From: Cyanosarcina radialis HA8281-LM2
GTDB lineage: Bacteria > Cyanobacteriota > Cyanobacteriia > Cyanobacteriales > CCAP-1448
Length of the DNA: 64,000 nt
Assembly: GCA_019359615.1 (NCBI GenBank)
Contig: JAHHHA010000033.1
Location: 1-64,000 of the forward strand
Direction of reading: 5' to 3'
The position numbers and the translations under genes were made by a program. A model generated the notes under the pieces. The model was not told the DNA's origin. It saw only the letters and a list, made by a program, of their open reading frames with translations, and made no database searches. Shown here one piece after another: positions 51,019 to 59,517 of the stretch; within the stretch, counting starts at the first letter, position 1, and each line of letters begins with the position of its first letter.

Positions 51019-53031
51019 GTGGAGAAAGGAACGCTAGTCGAATTTTGGCACAATGGAGAACGCCATCTGGCTGTAGCTGACCGTCCAGAAGGCAAAAAAC
51101 ACTGGATTGCGATCGATGCTAACGGGCAATCCTTTACCCTCCATCCCCGACAAATTAGCTACGAGGTAAGTGGGGAAACCTACAAACCGTCTGAAGTTGA
51201 GAAATTTCAGACAGAAATCCAGCCTTACTTAGACCCAGATAGCTTGGAAGTAGCCTGGGAAATTCTGACAGAAATGGGCGAAACAGCAGATCCGGCCGAG
51301 ATGGCTAACTTGCTGTTTTCCGATCGCCGTCCGGCTTTATGCTACGCTGCTTATTACCTGCTATCGGAAGATAAGGTCTATTTTAAGAATAAGGGCGATC
51401 GCTACGAACCCCGCTCGGCTGCGCAAGTGGCAGAATTAAAACATCAAATCGCCCAACAAGAGCAAAAGCAGCGAGAGCAACAAGAATTTTTGACCCGCAT
51501 CCAGCAACGCCTAGCTGGAGAGCCAGCAGAATGGCAGCCGAGCGATCGCCAGCGATTGGAAGCATTTGAACGCTGCGCCATGCAACCAGAGTTTAATTCT
51601 CGCCCCGTTTTAGAAACTCTGGCAGCTTTAGGACGACCGCAAACCGCAGAAGGTAGCTTTAACTTCTTAGTAGAAATCGGTTGGTGGAGTCCTCACGAAA
51701 ATTTGTTTCTGCGGAGATCGTCCATTCCCGTGCAGTTTCCCCATAAGGTGGTAGAAGTGGCAGTAGCTCTGGTTGATTCCCCGCCGATCGATCGAGATGT
51801 CAATCGCTTGGATTTGACTCATCTCAAGGTTTACACCATTGACGATGAAAGTACCCAAGAAATTGACGATGGGTTGAGCGTAGAACCGCTACCCGATGGC
51901 AGTTATAAATTGTGGATTCACATTGCCGATCCCACTAGATTGCTCTCTCCTGGCGACGATTTAGACTTAGAAGCCCGTCGCCGTTCCACGACGCTGTATT
52001 TGCCCACTGGTATGATTCCGATGTTTCCGCCTCAACTGGCCACCGGGCCGATGAGCTTGATTCAAGGAAACCTTTGTTCGGCGTTGAGTTTTGGGGTGGT
52101 ATTAGATGCCGAGGGGGCAGTACGAGACTACAGCATTCACGCCAGCACGATTAAGCCCACCTATCGCCTCACCTACGAAGATGTCGATGAGATGCTGTCC
52201 CTGGGACTGCAATCGGAAGCCGAAATCGCCGCGATCGCGGATCTGTCTAAACTCCGCCAACAGTGGCGATCGGCTCAAGGCTCGATTAACATTCATATGC
52301 CGGAAGCTTCGATTAAGGTTAATGGCGATGAAATTACCATCAACTTGCTAGAAGACTCGCGATCGCGCCACCTAGTGGCAGAAATGATGATTTTAGCTGG
52401 CGAGGTGGCAGCGCGTTACGGTCAAGAACATAAAATTCCTCTGCCGTTTCGATCGCAGCCGCAACCGGAATTGCCCCCAGAAACGGAATTATTGCAAATT
52501 CCCGCCGGACCTCCTAGAGCTTGTGCCATGCGGCGGTGTATGCCCAAGAGCGAAATGGGAATTAAACCCGCTAGACACGCGGGCTTGGGGCTGGAAACCT
52601 ATACTCAAGTAACATCTCCGATCCGCCGTTACAGCGATTTGCTCGCCCACTTTCAAATCAAAGCTCACCTGCGAGGCGAGGAGTTACCCTTTTCTGCCCA
52701 CCAGTTAGAAGAAATCGTCCAGAGCGTCAGCAGCGCCGCTGCCGAAGCCACTTTAGTAGAGCGTCAAACCAACCGCTATTGGGGGCTGGAATATTTGCGC
52801 CGCCATAGCGAACAGGTATGGCAAGCACTAGTGTTACGCTGGTTGCGAGAAGATGAAGCTTTAGCGTTAATTTTGTTGGAAGAGTTGGGTTTAGAGCTAG
52901 CGATGCGTTGCCAGCGGGCGATCTTTCCAGGCGATCGCTTAGAAGTGCGGGTCAGCCACTCCGATCCGCGTCAAGATGTCATTCATTTGCGAGAAATGGC
53001 TGCTTCTCAACCCCAAGCTGCTGCTACCTAA
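51019..53031 (+). CDS. rnr: RNase II/R-family exoribonuclease
   Basis: 670 residues, a 3'-5' exoribonuclease. The RNB domain (from about 270) has TIDDESTQEIDDGLSVEPLPDGSYKLWIHIADPTRLLSPGDDLDLEARRR with the metal-binding Asp residues, and YTQVTSPIRRYSDLLAHFQIKAHL near the C-terminus. The N-terminal part is shorter than in E. coli RNase R. The only in-frame start fitting the family N-terminus is GTG at 51019 (GTGGAGAAAGGAACG). It follows rpsR in the same direction, an arrangement seen in other cyanobacteria. Confidence 0.92.
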   Translation: MEKGTLVEFWHNGERHLAVADRPEGKKHWIAIDANGQSFTLHPRQISYEVSGETYKPSEVEKFQTEIQPYLDPDSLEVAWEILTEMGETADPAEMANLLFSDRRPALCYAAYYLLSEDKVYFKNKGDRYEPRSAAQVAELKHQIAQQEQKQREQQEFLTRIQQRLAGEPAEWQPSDRQRLEAFERCAMQPEFNSRPVLETLAALGRPQTAEGSFNFLVEIGWWSPHENLFLRRSSIPVQFPHKVVEVAVALVDSPPIDRDVNRLDLTHLKVYTIDDESTQEIDDGLSVEPLPDGSYKLWIHIADPTRLLSPGDDLDLEARRRSTTLYLPTGMIPMFPPQLATGPMSLIQGNLCSALSFGVVLDAEGAVRDYSIHASTIKPTYRLTYEDVDEMLSLGLQSEAEIAAIADLSKLRQQWRSAQGSINIHMPEASIKVNGDEITINLLEDSRSRHLVAEMMILAGEVAARYGQEHKIPLPFRSQPQPELPPETELLQIPAGPPRACAMRRCMPKSEMGIKPARHAGLGLETYTQVTSPIRRYSDLLAHFQIKAHLRGEELPFSAHQLEEIVQSVSSAAAEATLVERQTNRYWGLEYLRRHSEQVWQALVLRWLREDEALALILLEELGLELAMRCQRAIFPGDRLEVRVSHSDPRQDVIHLREMAASQPQAAAT

Positions 53032-53058
53032 TCCTATATCGTATATCGTAATCTTTGA

Positions 53059-53481
53059 TTACAGCGTCCAATCTGCGATCGCCAGTGCGGGGACTAGCCC
53101 AAAATCTCGTTGGTTGCGGGTAACAACTGTAGCATTGAGAGATAAGGCGATCGCTGCTATTCGCATATCTTTTTGCAAGCGATTTTTCCGCAAGGGAGGA
53201 TTCTCTTTCAGCAAGTGCTTGAGACACTCATCAGCTTCTGGTGTGAAGTTCAGTATTTCAACCGTCTGGAAATATTTGACTGTTGTCCAAAGTTTTGAGT
53301 ACAGTGCGAGAAGATTATGCACTGCCGATGGATCGTTGATTTTGCCCATCCAGCCGTTGAAAAGTTCTTGAACCGTAATTACAGTAACAGCAATTTCATG
53401 TAAGGAAGCGTTGGCGACTACTTTGGCATGGTTGTTAAGAATTAGTGAAATATGGTCGGTATCGAGAATGTAGAGAGACAC
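53059..53481 (-). CDS. PIN-domain toxin (VapC-like)
   Basis: 140 residues, complete: MSLYILDTDHISLIL with the first Asp, ISLHEIAVTVITVQELFNG with the conserved Glu, LPLRKNRLQKDMRIAAIALSLNATVVTRNQRDFGLVP with the last Asp residues. It is expected to be an RNase inhibited by the small protein encoded just upstream at 53493-53738, and it is the intact relative of the broken toxin at 8403. Confidence 0.88.
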   Translation of the reverse strand: MSLYILDTDHISLILNNHAKVVANASLHEIAVTVITVQELFNGWMGKINDPSAVHNLLALYSKLWTTVKYFQTVEILNFTPEADECLKHLLKENPPLRKNRLQKDMRIAAIALSLNATVVTRNQRDFGLVPALAIADWTL

Positions 53482-53492
53482 TCAAGCCACCT

Positions 53493-53738
53493 CTACAAGT
53501 AGTATGACTGGTCAACTTCACTGTCATCGTCTGAGGTTCGCTCTGCTCTAATTTCATCCATAATTTCCTGAAAATCTGGATCGTCTTGAAAAACACCAGC
53601 AAATTCCATCCAGCTAGATCGATCGTTTTTTGGTTGCTGCCAATTCATTGGCTGAAAAATCGCAATTTGCTTCTGCAACCGGGCAATCGCTGCTTCTGCT
53701 GCTGCCATCCGTTCTTCTAAAGAAGTATTTGTTTTCAT
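53493..53738 (-). CDS. Coiled-coil antitoxin of the PIN toxin
   Basis: 81 residues: MKTNTSLEERMAAAEAAIARLQKQIAIF (coiled coil), then SWMEFAGVFQDDPDFQEIMDEIRAERTSDD and an acidic C-terminus. The layout equals that of the antitoxin at 8190-8402. The toxin gene follows after eleven bases, so the pair forms one operon. No DNA-binding fold is obvious. Confidence 0.8.
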   Translation of the reverse strand: MKTNTSLEERMAAAEAAIARLQKQIAIFQPMNWQQPKNDRSSWMEFAGVFQDDPDFQEIMDEIRAERTSDDDSEVDQSYYL

Positions 53739-53788
53739 TTGAGTTGCCGTTAATTAAACTAAAGCAGAATAAATAATTATGGTTGTAG

Positions 53789-53810
53789 CCAGGGGTTTTG
53801 AACCCCCTGG
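53789..53810. terminator. CCAGGGGTT/AACCCCCTGG hairpin downstream of the M16 protease
   Basis: CCAGGGGTTTTGAACCCCCTGG forms a nine-base stem with one bulged C and a short loop. It lies 11 bases beyond the protease stop (minus strand) and matches in style the hairpin CCAGAGGTT/AACCTCTGG at 22110. It could be a terminator or a repeat; no T-run follows on the minus strand. Confidence 0.5.
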
Positions 53811-53821
53811 CGATCGCTATC

Positions 53822-56623
53822 TCAAACCGGAGGTCCGGCTGTCACTACTACCAGACGATCGGGATGCAACAACTCTTTAGCCGCTTGATTTACTTGCTCT
53901 GGAGTCACTGCTTGAATCTTACTGGTAAAGTTGCGAATCTCCTCTTTACTGAGTCCGTAAACTCGATCGAGCAGAATCTGAGACACCAAATTATCCGGGT
54001 CTGCTAGCCCGACGTTAAAGCCACTAGCAAGAGAGGCTTTAGCACTATCGATTTCCTCAACAGTCAAACCTCGATCGCGGACTTCCTTTAAAACCCCAAT
54101 GGCGCTAGCGATCGCTTTTTGGGCATCTTGGGGTGCGGTTTGCATGGAAATGAAAAATGGCCCCTCATATCTGCCAGCGGCAAAGACGCTGTAGACCCCG
54201 TAAGTGAGTCCCTGTTCGTCGCGGAGTTTGGTTCCTAAGCGACTCGATAGAGTACCGCCGCCTAACACGTCATTAAGAACTAAAGCCCTGTAGAAGTTAG
54301 GATCTGTCCGCTTGATGCCGTAATAGCCAATGTAAGTCACTGACTGGGTTTTTCCAGGCAAGGCGGGATTGAGTTGCACTATCTTTTCTGGCAGTTTCAC
54401 GGTTGGGTAGTTGGGAACCGTGGCTTTGCCAGCGTTTTTCCAAGTTTCCAACTGGGTTTTCAACAGACTCCGCACTTCTTTAGGATCGAAGTCTCCCACG
54501 ATCGCCAGGGTAGTATTCTGAGGCTGATAGTATTGCTGGCAAAACTTCACCAGATCTTCGCGAGTAATCGCCTTGAGACTCTCTTGAGTGGGGAAGTTAT
54601 AGAAAGGATGATTTTTCGGGTAAACAGCCTGCTGAAACACCCGCCGCCCCAAACGGCGCGGATCGTCTAATTCCACTTTCAAGCCAGTGAGAGCGCGTCC
54701 GCGACTGAGTTCAAACTCGTTTTCGGGAAAAGTAGCGTTTTGGGCGACATCGGCTAACACCTCGACCACAATAGGTAAGTCGGCAGATAAAGCCTTACCA
54801 GAAACCACTACTCCCTCGCGGTTGGCGCTGAAAGACAACCCCGCACCTCGATCGGCTAGAGTTTTAGCGATCGTCAAAGCATCTTTGGTTTCGGTTCCAT
54901 TCATCAAGTTATCTGCCGTCAAACTGGCCAGCCCAGCTTTAGCCGTAGAATCAAATTCCGTCCCGGCTTTGATATATCCCGCCAAAGCTACAGTAGGAGA
55001 GGAGCGATCGGGCAACAACAACACTTTTAAGCCATTGGCCAAACCGATCTCCTCTGGCAATGCTTGAGTGGGCGAACTCGTTTCCGAGTCGAATTTCGGC
55101 AGATATTTGGCCACTTCTGCCGGATCTACAGGCGGCCCGGCATTGAAACCCTCTGTAGTTTGAGTCGGTGCTTTTCCCTCACCGCCAGGTTTCCCAGTAA
55201 TTTGAGTCGGTTCAAAAAAGCCGACAGTGCGCTTTGACTCTGGCAGGTAAGTTTTGGCTACCCGTTGCACGTCAGCAGCTTTTACTTTTTGCACCGCTGC
55301 CAAATAGCGATCGGTAAACCGATAATCGCCAGTAGTGATGAAATCGTTACCTAGCTGTCTGGCTTGGCTGGCAATGTCGCGGCTAGAGAGAATGACGATC
55401 GATTTAACTTGAGCTTGGGCGCGTTTTACCTCTTCGGAAGTCACGCCTTTAGCTTGCAGGTTGGCAATCTCTTTTAAAACCGTGCGATCGATCTCGGCTA
55501 ATTCTTTTCCAGGAACGGCGGTTGCATCTAATTCGTACCACCCGCCAGCCATCAAGTTAGCCGCGCCCCCATCGACATCGCTGGTTAATCCCGATTCGAC
55601 TAAGGCTTGATAAAGCCTAGAACTGCGGCCTTGAGTCAAAATAAAGTTCATCACGTCCAAAGCCGCCACGTCGGGATGCAGAATATCTGGGGCGGGGTAA
55701 ATCGCTTGAAATAAGGAGGCGCTTCCCGGTTCTTTCAACACGATCGGTTTAGAGGTAGAAGGACGACTATCGAGAGTTGATTTCTGGGGCTTATCTCCCG
55801 TGCTGCCCCTCTCTCCTTCTACATTCGGAACTTTGCCGAATAAGTCTTTTACTGTCTTCAGCGTCGGTTCCGTCTCAAAATCTCCCACCACGATCAGCGT
55901 GGCATTTTTAGGGCTGTAGTAGTTGCGGTAGTAACTAGTTACCTGTTCGACCGTAAACTTTTCTACATCTGCCTTAGTTCCTCCTACCGTCAAGCCATAA
56001 GGGTGATCGGGAAATGATGCCCGTTTAACCGCCCGACTCAACCGATAGCCAGGGCTATTTTCATATCCCTGTAACTCCGAAATTACTACCCGCTTTTCGC
56101 TTTCTAGCTTTTCAGCATCGATCGTCGAATTTTGCATTCGATCGGCTTCTAGTTCCAGCAAGGCATTGAGCTTGTTGCGCTCTACCGTGCCGTAGTAGGC
56201 GGTCATGTCGTAGCTAGTGAAAGCATTGGACTCACTACCTAAAGCACTAAACAAGCGTCCGAATTGAATCGGGCGAGTTTTAGTCCCTTTAAAGAGCATA
56301 TGTTCCAGTTGGTGGGCGATACCGTTGACTCCGGGGGCTTCATCGCGGGAACCGATTTTGTACCACACTTGGACGCTGACGACTGGGGCTGTATGTACTT
56401 CTTTCGTCAGTACGGTCATCCCGTTTGAGAGGACGTTTTTTTGTACCCCTTGAGTTAAAGAGATAGATGTTGGTGGTGCTTGAGAATTGACTTCGCGGGC
56501 AAAAGCTGGAATCAACGAGTTATTGCCAGCAAAAACCAATAAAGCGCTTAAAAGCACCGAAAAAAGAAATTTAAAAGCGCGATTTCGGCGCTTGAATGTT
56601 TTCTCGATCGACAATCTTGGCAT
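53822..56623 (-). CDS. Exported M16-family zinc peptidase (two domains)
   Basis: About 933 residues from the Met at 56623, with an export signal (about 10-40: FKFLFSVLLSALLVFAGNNSLIPAFA). The first M16 domain carries the inverted zinc motif HQLEH (IAHQLEHMLFKGT) and the distal Glu (LLELEADRMQN). The second, C-terminal M16 domain lacks the motif, as is usual in one-chain pitrilysin-like pairs. It probably degrades peptides in the periplasm. Downstream genes are not coupled. The start at 56674 would place 17 residues before the signal peptide. Confidence 0.92.
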   Translation of the reverse strand: MPRLSIEKTFKRRNRAFKFLFSVLLSALLVFAGNNSLIPAFAREVNSQAPPTSISLTQGVQKNVLSNGMTVLTKEVHTAPVVSVQVWYKIGSRDEAPGVNGIAHQLEHMLFKGTKTRPIQFGRLFSALGSESNAFTSYDMTAYYGTVERNKLNALLELEADRMQNSTIDAEKLESEKRVVISELQGYENSPGYRLSRAVKRASFPDHPYGLTVGGTKADVEKFTVEQVTSYYRNYYSPKNATLIVVGDFETEPTLKTVKDLFGKVPNVEGERGSTGDKPQKSTLDSRPSTSKPIVLKEPGSASLFQAIYPAPDILHPDVAALDVMNFILTQGRSSRLYQALVESGLTSDVDGGAANLMAGGWYELDATAVPGKELAEIDRTVLKEIANLQAKGVTSEEVKRAQAQVKSIVILSSRDIASQARQLGNDFITTGDYRFTDRYLAAVQKVKAADVQRVAKTYLPESKRTVGFFEPTQITGKPGGEGKAPTQTTEGFNAGPPVDPAEVAKYLPKFDSETSSPTQALPEEIGLANGLKVLLLPDRSSPTVALAGYIKAGTEFDSTAKAGLASLTADNLMNGTETKDALTIAKTLADRGAGLSFSANREGVVVSGKALSADLPIVVEVLADVAQNATFPENEFELSRGRALTGLKVELDDPRRLGRRVFQQAVYPKNHPFYNFPTQESLKAITREDLVKFCQQYYQPQNTTLAIVGDFDPKEVRSLLKTQLETWKNAGKATVPNYPTVKLPEKIVQLNPALPGKTQSVTYIGYYGIKRTDPNFYRALVLNDVLGGGTLSSRLGTKLRDEQGLTYGVYSVFAAGRYEGPFFISMQTAPQDAQKAIASAIGVLKEVRDRGLTVEEIDSAKASLASGFNVGLADPDNLVSQILLDRVYGLSKEEIRNFTSKIQAVTPEQVNQAAKELLHPDRLVVVTAGPPV

Positions 56624-56658
56624 AGTTTCAATTTTGTTTAGCGATCGCGCGAATGCTA

Positions 56659-56684
56659 GTAGAGACGCGAACAAACGTCTCTAC
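56659..56684 (+). repeat. GTAGAGACG ... CGTCTCTAC hairpin with T-run
   Basis: A nine-base stem, GTAGAGACG-CGAACAAA-CGTCTCTAC, followed by TTTTTT (56685-56690). It resembles a Rho-independent terminator read on the plus strand, but there is no plus-strand gene upstream. It belongs to the same family as the palindromes at 15201 and 50588. Confidence 0.7.
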
Positions 56685-56737
56685 TTTTTTATAACTTATC
56701 TGCGATCGCCTAACATTCCACCGAGAGCGCCCGAATT

Positions 56738-57409
56738 CTAAGCTGCTAGTTGGAAGCTATTTCTAGAATTAGATCTGGTGACACTATTGGCATAAATGGC
56801 TAGCTGGGCGCGGTTCTTGAGATTGAGGCGATCGAACAAGTGCGTGACGTGGGTTTTAACCGTTCCTTCTGAAATGTAAAGTCGAGCGGCGATTTCTCGG
56901 TTGGTTAAACCCAAACCGATCGAATGCAATACCTCTTGTTCTCTGGGAGTTAGTTGACTCAGGGTTTGCGAAATAGTCTCTGATTCTGACTCTTCTGGAA
57001 CTTTAGCCATTAACTTTTCTACCAGTCCCGGCCCGAATTGGGCATAACCGCGATCGATCGATCGAATTGCTTGGGCCAACTCTTCGGGAGGCATATCCTT
57101 GAGTAAATAGCCTTTGGCTCCGGCTTGCATGGCATCGGCTACATAGCGATCGTCATCAAAGGTACTTAAAACTAAAACTTTAATCGCAGGAAATTGCTGG
57201 CAGATGGCACGAGTTGCGGCTCTACCATCCATGACGGGCATCCGCACGTCCATCAACACTACATCGGGTTGCAAAGCCTCCACCTGCTGGAGAGCAGCTT
57301 CTCCATTCTCAGCCGTTCCCACGACTTGCAAATCTGCCTCTACCGACAGCATCGCCTTCAGTCCTTGGCAAATTAGAGCTTGGTCGTCTACTAGCAACAG
57401 GCGAATCAT
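56738..57409 (-). CDS. NarL/FixJ-type response regulator
   Basis: 223 residues: receiver domain 1-120 with D8-D9, phospho-acceptor D54 (VLMDVRMPVMDG), KLLS-like LVLSTFDDDRYV and K (AGAKGYLLKDM); C-terminal LuxR-type HTH about 150-210 (LTPREQEVLHSIGLGLTNREIAARLYISEGTVKTHVTHLFDRLNLKNRAQLAIYA). A transcription factor activated by phosphorylation. No kinase is adjacent, so it is an orphan regulator; the orphan kinase at 32860 is too far for a call. Confidence 0.95.
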   Translation of the reverse strand: MIRLLLVDDQALICQGLKAMLSVEADLQVVGTAENGEAALQQVEALQPDVVLMDVRMPVMDGRAATRAICQQFPAIKVLVLSTFDDDRYVADAMQAGAKGYLLKDMPPEELAQAIRSIDRGYAQFGPGLVEKLMAKVPEESESETISQTLSQLTPREQEVLHSIGLGLTNREIAARLYISEGTVKTHVTHLFDRLNLKNRAQLAIYANSVTRSNSRNSFQLAA

Positions 57410-57540
57410 ATTAAAACCCTCGATTTAAAACTTTGGTTGGTATCCCACTATTCAAAATTTAAGTTAACCTTTCAACTTTTACAGCCAGAAAAAGTAAGAA
57501 AAAGTAAGAAGTTGAGAAGAGGAGTTCAGAAGTACCCTAC

Positions 57541-57580
57541 TCTTCGAGAAGCATATCGGCTACGGGAAGGCTTCGCCTAC
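57541..57580. repeat. GCTACGGGAAGGCTTCGCCTAC repeat region
   Basis: CTTCGAGAAGC followed by GGCTACGGGAAGGC and TTCGCCTACAGG, a member of the GC-rich palindromic spacer repeats (AGGC/GCCT, GTAGCC/GGCTAC). Near the ribbon-helix-helix gene. Confidence 0.6.
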
Positions 57581-57678
57581 AGGAGTTCAGGAGGCTCTAT
57601 GCGTGCAATGTGCGTATCCTCTGAGTATAATATGCGTATAATTTACTCAAAAATTAAGTAATTATCAGGAAAATTTTA

Positions 57679-57882
57679 ATGTCTCGCGTGAATTTTGATG
57701 TTTCGCCAGAACTAGACGAGACGATTAACAAGCTAGTCAAACTTACAGGAAGTGCCTCTAAAAGTGAGTTACTTCGGAGGGCGATCGCTTTGATGAAGGT
57801 TGCGGTAGAAGCTAAGTACGAAGGCAGGAAGATAGTCATCGCCGAGAAGGACAGAACTCCTGTGGCAGAAGTCATAATTTGA
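57679..57882 (+). CDS. Ribbon-helix-helix protein (CopG-like antitoxin)
   Basis: 67 residues: MSRVNFDVSPELDETINKLVKLTGSASKSELLRRAIALMKVAVEAKYEGRKIVIAEKDRTPVAEVII. The first strand (SRVNFDVS) and the helices with SKSELLRRAIAL are an RHH DNA-binding domain; the tail is short. It resembles antitoxins of type II modules, but no toxin gene follows, only the start of a lipoprotein gene on the other strand. It may be a solitary antitoxin or a regulator. Confidence 0.75.
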   Translation: MSRVNFDVSPELDETINKLVKLTGSASKSELLRRAIALMKVAVEAKYEGRKIVIAEKDRTPVAEVII

Positions 57883-57924
57883 ACCGATGACAAATCCTCC
57901 TCAGCCATCCAAAGCAGTAGAAAC

Positions 57925-58320
57925 CTAACCTTGAACTTGGGAAAATTGTTGTAGCTTTCCAGTGGCATCAAATATCAAACGGAACTCATCGATGTCGATC
58001 GAGTATCCACAGCGCCCCAAAGCATATCCAAGAGTCCGCTCCTGTTTCAGAGTGAAATCAGGTTTACCCAAGATCTCGATGACTTCATCCTCGCTCATTC
58101 CTATACGCAGATGATTTTTCATCAGATCTTCGACCATGTTACATCGAGGCCCGTTGCCTTTCTCGTCTAAGGTAGCCTGTTTCCAAGTCTGCGATCGAAA
58201 TGTGGCATTGCTGCTTTGAGCGCCGTTAAAGAACTGACATCCTGTGGCGATCGTAGTTATTAATGGTACGAGTAAAACAGCAATAATTAACCATTTATTT
58301 AACTGAAAGTTCGATCGCAT
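57925..58320 (-). CDS. Lipoprotein with a BamE/SmpA-like fold
   Basis: 131 residues. A signal peptide of the lipoprotein type (about 10-30, LLVPLITTIATGCQFF) with C28 as the lipidated cysteine, then MSEDEVIEILGKPDFTLKQERTLGYALGRCGYSIDIDEFRLIFDATGKLQQFSQVQG, the pattern of the SmpA/OmlA (BamE-like) fold. In other bacteria BamE is part of the outer-membrane assembly complex; here the sequence alone does not show the role. Confidence 0.78.
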   Translation of the reverse strand: MRSNFQLNKWLIIAVLLVPLITTIATGCQFFNGAQSSNATFRSQTWKQATLDEKGNGPRCNMVEDLMKNHLRIGMSEDEVIEILGKPDFTLKQERTLGYALGRCGYSIDIDEFRLIFDATGKLQQFSQVQG

Positions 58321-58379
58321 TTTTAGTTAATGTTTAGTTTAGTTACTGGGCAGGCATTGCCTAATCTCAATATTAACTA

Positions 58380-58736
58380 TTAAGCCTTTCCACTTCTAAT
58401 GAGCCAACCAATTACGCCCCCGATCGTACCGCTGAAAATCGAACTGATGACACCAGTAACAAAAATTAAGCCAATTTGCTTCCAGTTTTTTAACTCTCCT
58501 ACTTTCTCTGCTAGCTCGGGCATTTTTTGAATTAAAGGTTCGAGAGTAGTTAGCTTGGTCTTTACTTCCATCATCTCCATCTGTAAGGTTTGCTGCCCAG
58601 CTTGTAAGGTTTGCTGCCCAGCTTGTAAGGTTTGCTGCCCAGTTTCAAGAACTTTTATTCGGTCTTCAACAGCATCGAACCGCTTGTTAATGATATCTTC
58701 TAACCTTTTCAGGTCGCTTCCAGTAATAGCCGCCAT
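58380..58736 (-). CDS. Coiled-coil membrane protein with a tandem-repeat core
   Basis: 118 residues. A coiled-coil N-terminus (LKRLEDIINKRFDAVEDRIKVLE) leads into GQQTLQAGQQTLQAGQQTLQ (three units of seven residues from a 21-bp DNA repeat) and then a second coiled coil. Near the C-terminus is one hydrophobic helix (about 88-112: IGLIFVTGVISSIFSGTIGGVIGWLI). A tail-anchored coiled-coil protein of unknown function. Confidence 0.65.
   Translation of the reverse strand: MAAITGSDLKRLEDIINKRFDAVEDRIKVLETGQQTLQAGQQTLQAGQQTLQMEMMEVKTKLTTLEPLIQKMPELAEKVGELKNWKQIGLIFVTGVISSIFSGTIGGVIGWLIRSGKA
58583..58642. repeat. 21-bp tandem repeat within the coiled-coil gene
   Basis: Nearly three identical copies of a 21-bp unit (TGTAAGGTTTGCTGCCCAGC plus T). 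They are read as the heptads AGQQTLQ. Since 21 bp is a multiple of three, changes in copy number would keep the frame and lengthen or shorten the coiled coil by one heptad. Confidence 0.9.
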
Positions 58737-58817
58737 AGTCTAATTTGCTTAGATATAAAATCTTTAACTCGGATCTTAACTCCTCTGCTAGGAGATTAGT
58801 TTTATTATCCCTAATAA

Positions 58818-59295
58818 CTACCAGCTACAGCCACTACAATCGAGTCCGCTGCAATCTAAGCCCGAACAAGCATCAGCACCGCCGCAATCGATCGCGCTGC
58901 AATCTAAAGCAGAGGCGCAGTGAGCGCAATCGGCACTACCACAGGCGCAACAGCTGCAAGAATCGGCTATAGTATTGCCGTTCGAGTTTGTATTCTCCTG
59001 TCCTTGAGGGTTGGATTCACCATTTTCGGCTGACATTCTGCTATATCTGGTCCTCAGAATTTGATTTGCTCTCTTACAGGCTGCAAACCGCTGGACAGAA
59101 GCTGCGATCGCTCCCAATAATCCTTTTTTGGCGATCGCCCCTTTGACGTACTGAGAGCAAGATTGACCCCCGTACAGCAAGCGATGAGCGCAAGAAAAGC
59201 CCTTGCGGGGTGAAGGGTGAAATGTACTTCTGATAGCCTCCGATCGCAGTTGTTGCTATTTGCCCCAGTCCAGAATCTAACCAATTGACTTGCAT
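58818..59295 (-). pseudogene. Frameshifted YidD-like gene with Cys-rich tail
   Basis: The start reads MQVNWLDSGLGQIATTAIGGYQKYISP. It then shifts, and continues in another frame with CAHRLLYGGQSCSQYVKGAIAKKGLLGAIAASVQRF, the rest of a YidD-like protein (compare yidD at 38793). At the break the DNA has two direct copies of TTCACCC (plus strand GGGTGAA, 59208-59214 and 59215-59221); deleting one restores a 156-residue protein. The C-terminal 45 residues carry twelve cysteines in a DCSxxDC rhythm (CSGLDCSGLDCSGCSW). It is either a recent pseudogene or a phase-variable gene. Confidence 0.85.
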
Positions 59296-59517
59296 CAGGT
59301 AATAAATATTTCTCTATTTTGTATTAAATACACCTTGTCTAACATTAATTCCGTTGGTGACAGCTAAAAAACTTCGCCCTCTTCGCCCTCTCGCCAAATC
59401 TGTAGATATATTAAGGTCTGTTGCATTTGCTTCAAATCTACAAAACGTCATACCAAAGAGAGTAAAAGTCCGTGATAACATCACAGTTTGTAACCGTAAG
59501 CGATCGGGAGAAAAACT

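Noticed and set aside
56659-56690. A Rho-independent terminator on the plus strand
   Set aside because: The stem and T-run fit, but there is no plus-strand gene upstream; it belongs to a dispersed palindrome family.
57679-57971. A complete RHH antitoxin-toxin pair
   Set aside because: No toxin frame follows the RHH gene; the DNA behind it belongs to the convergent lipoprotein gene.
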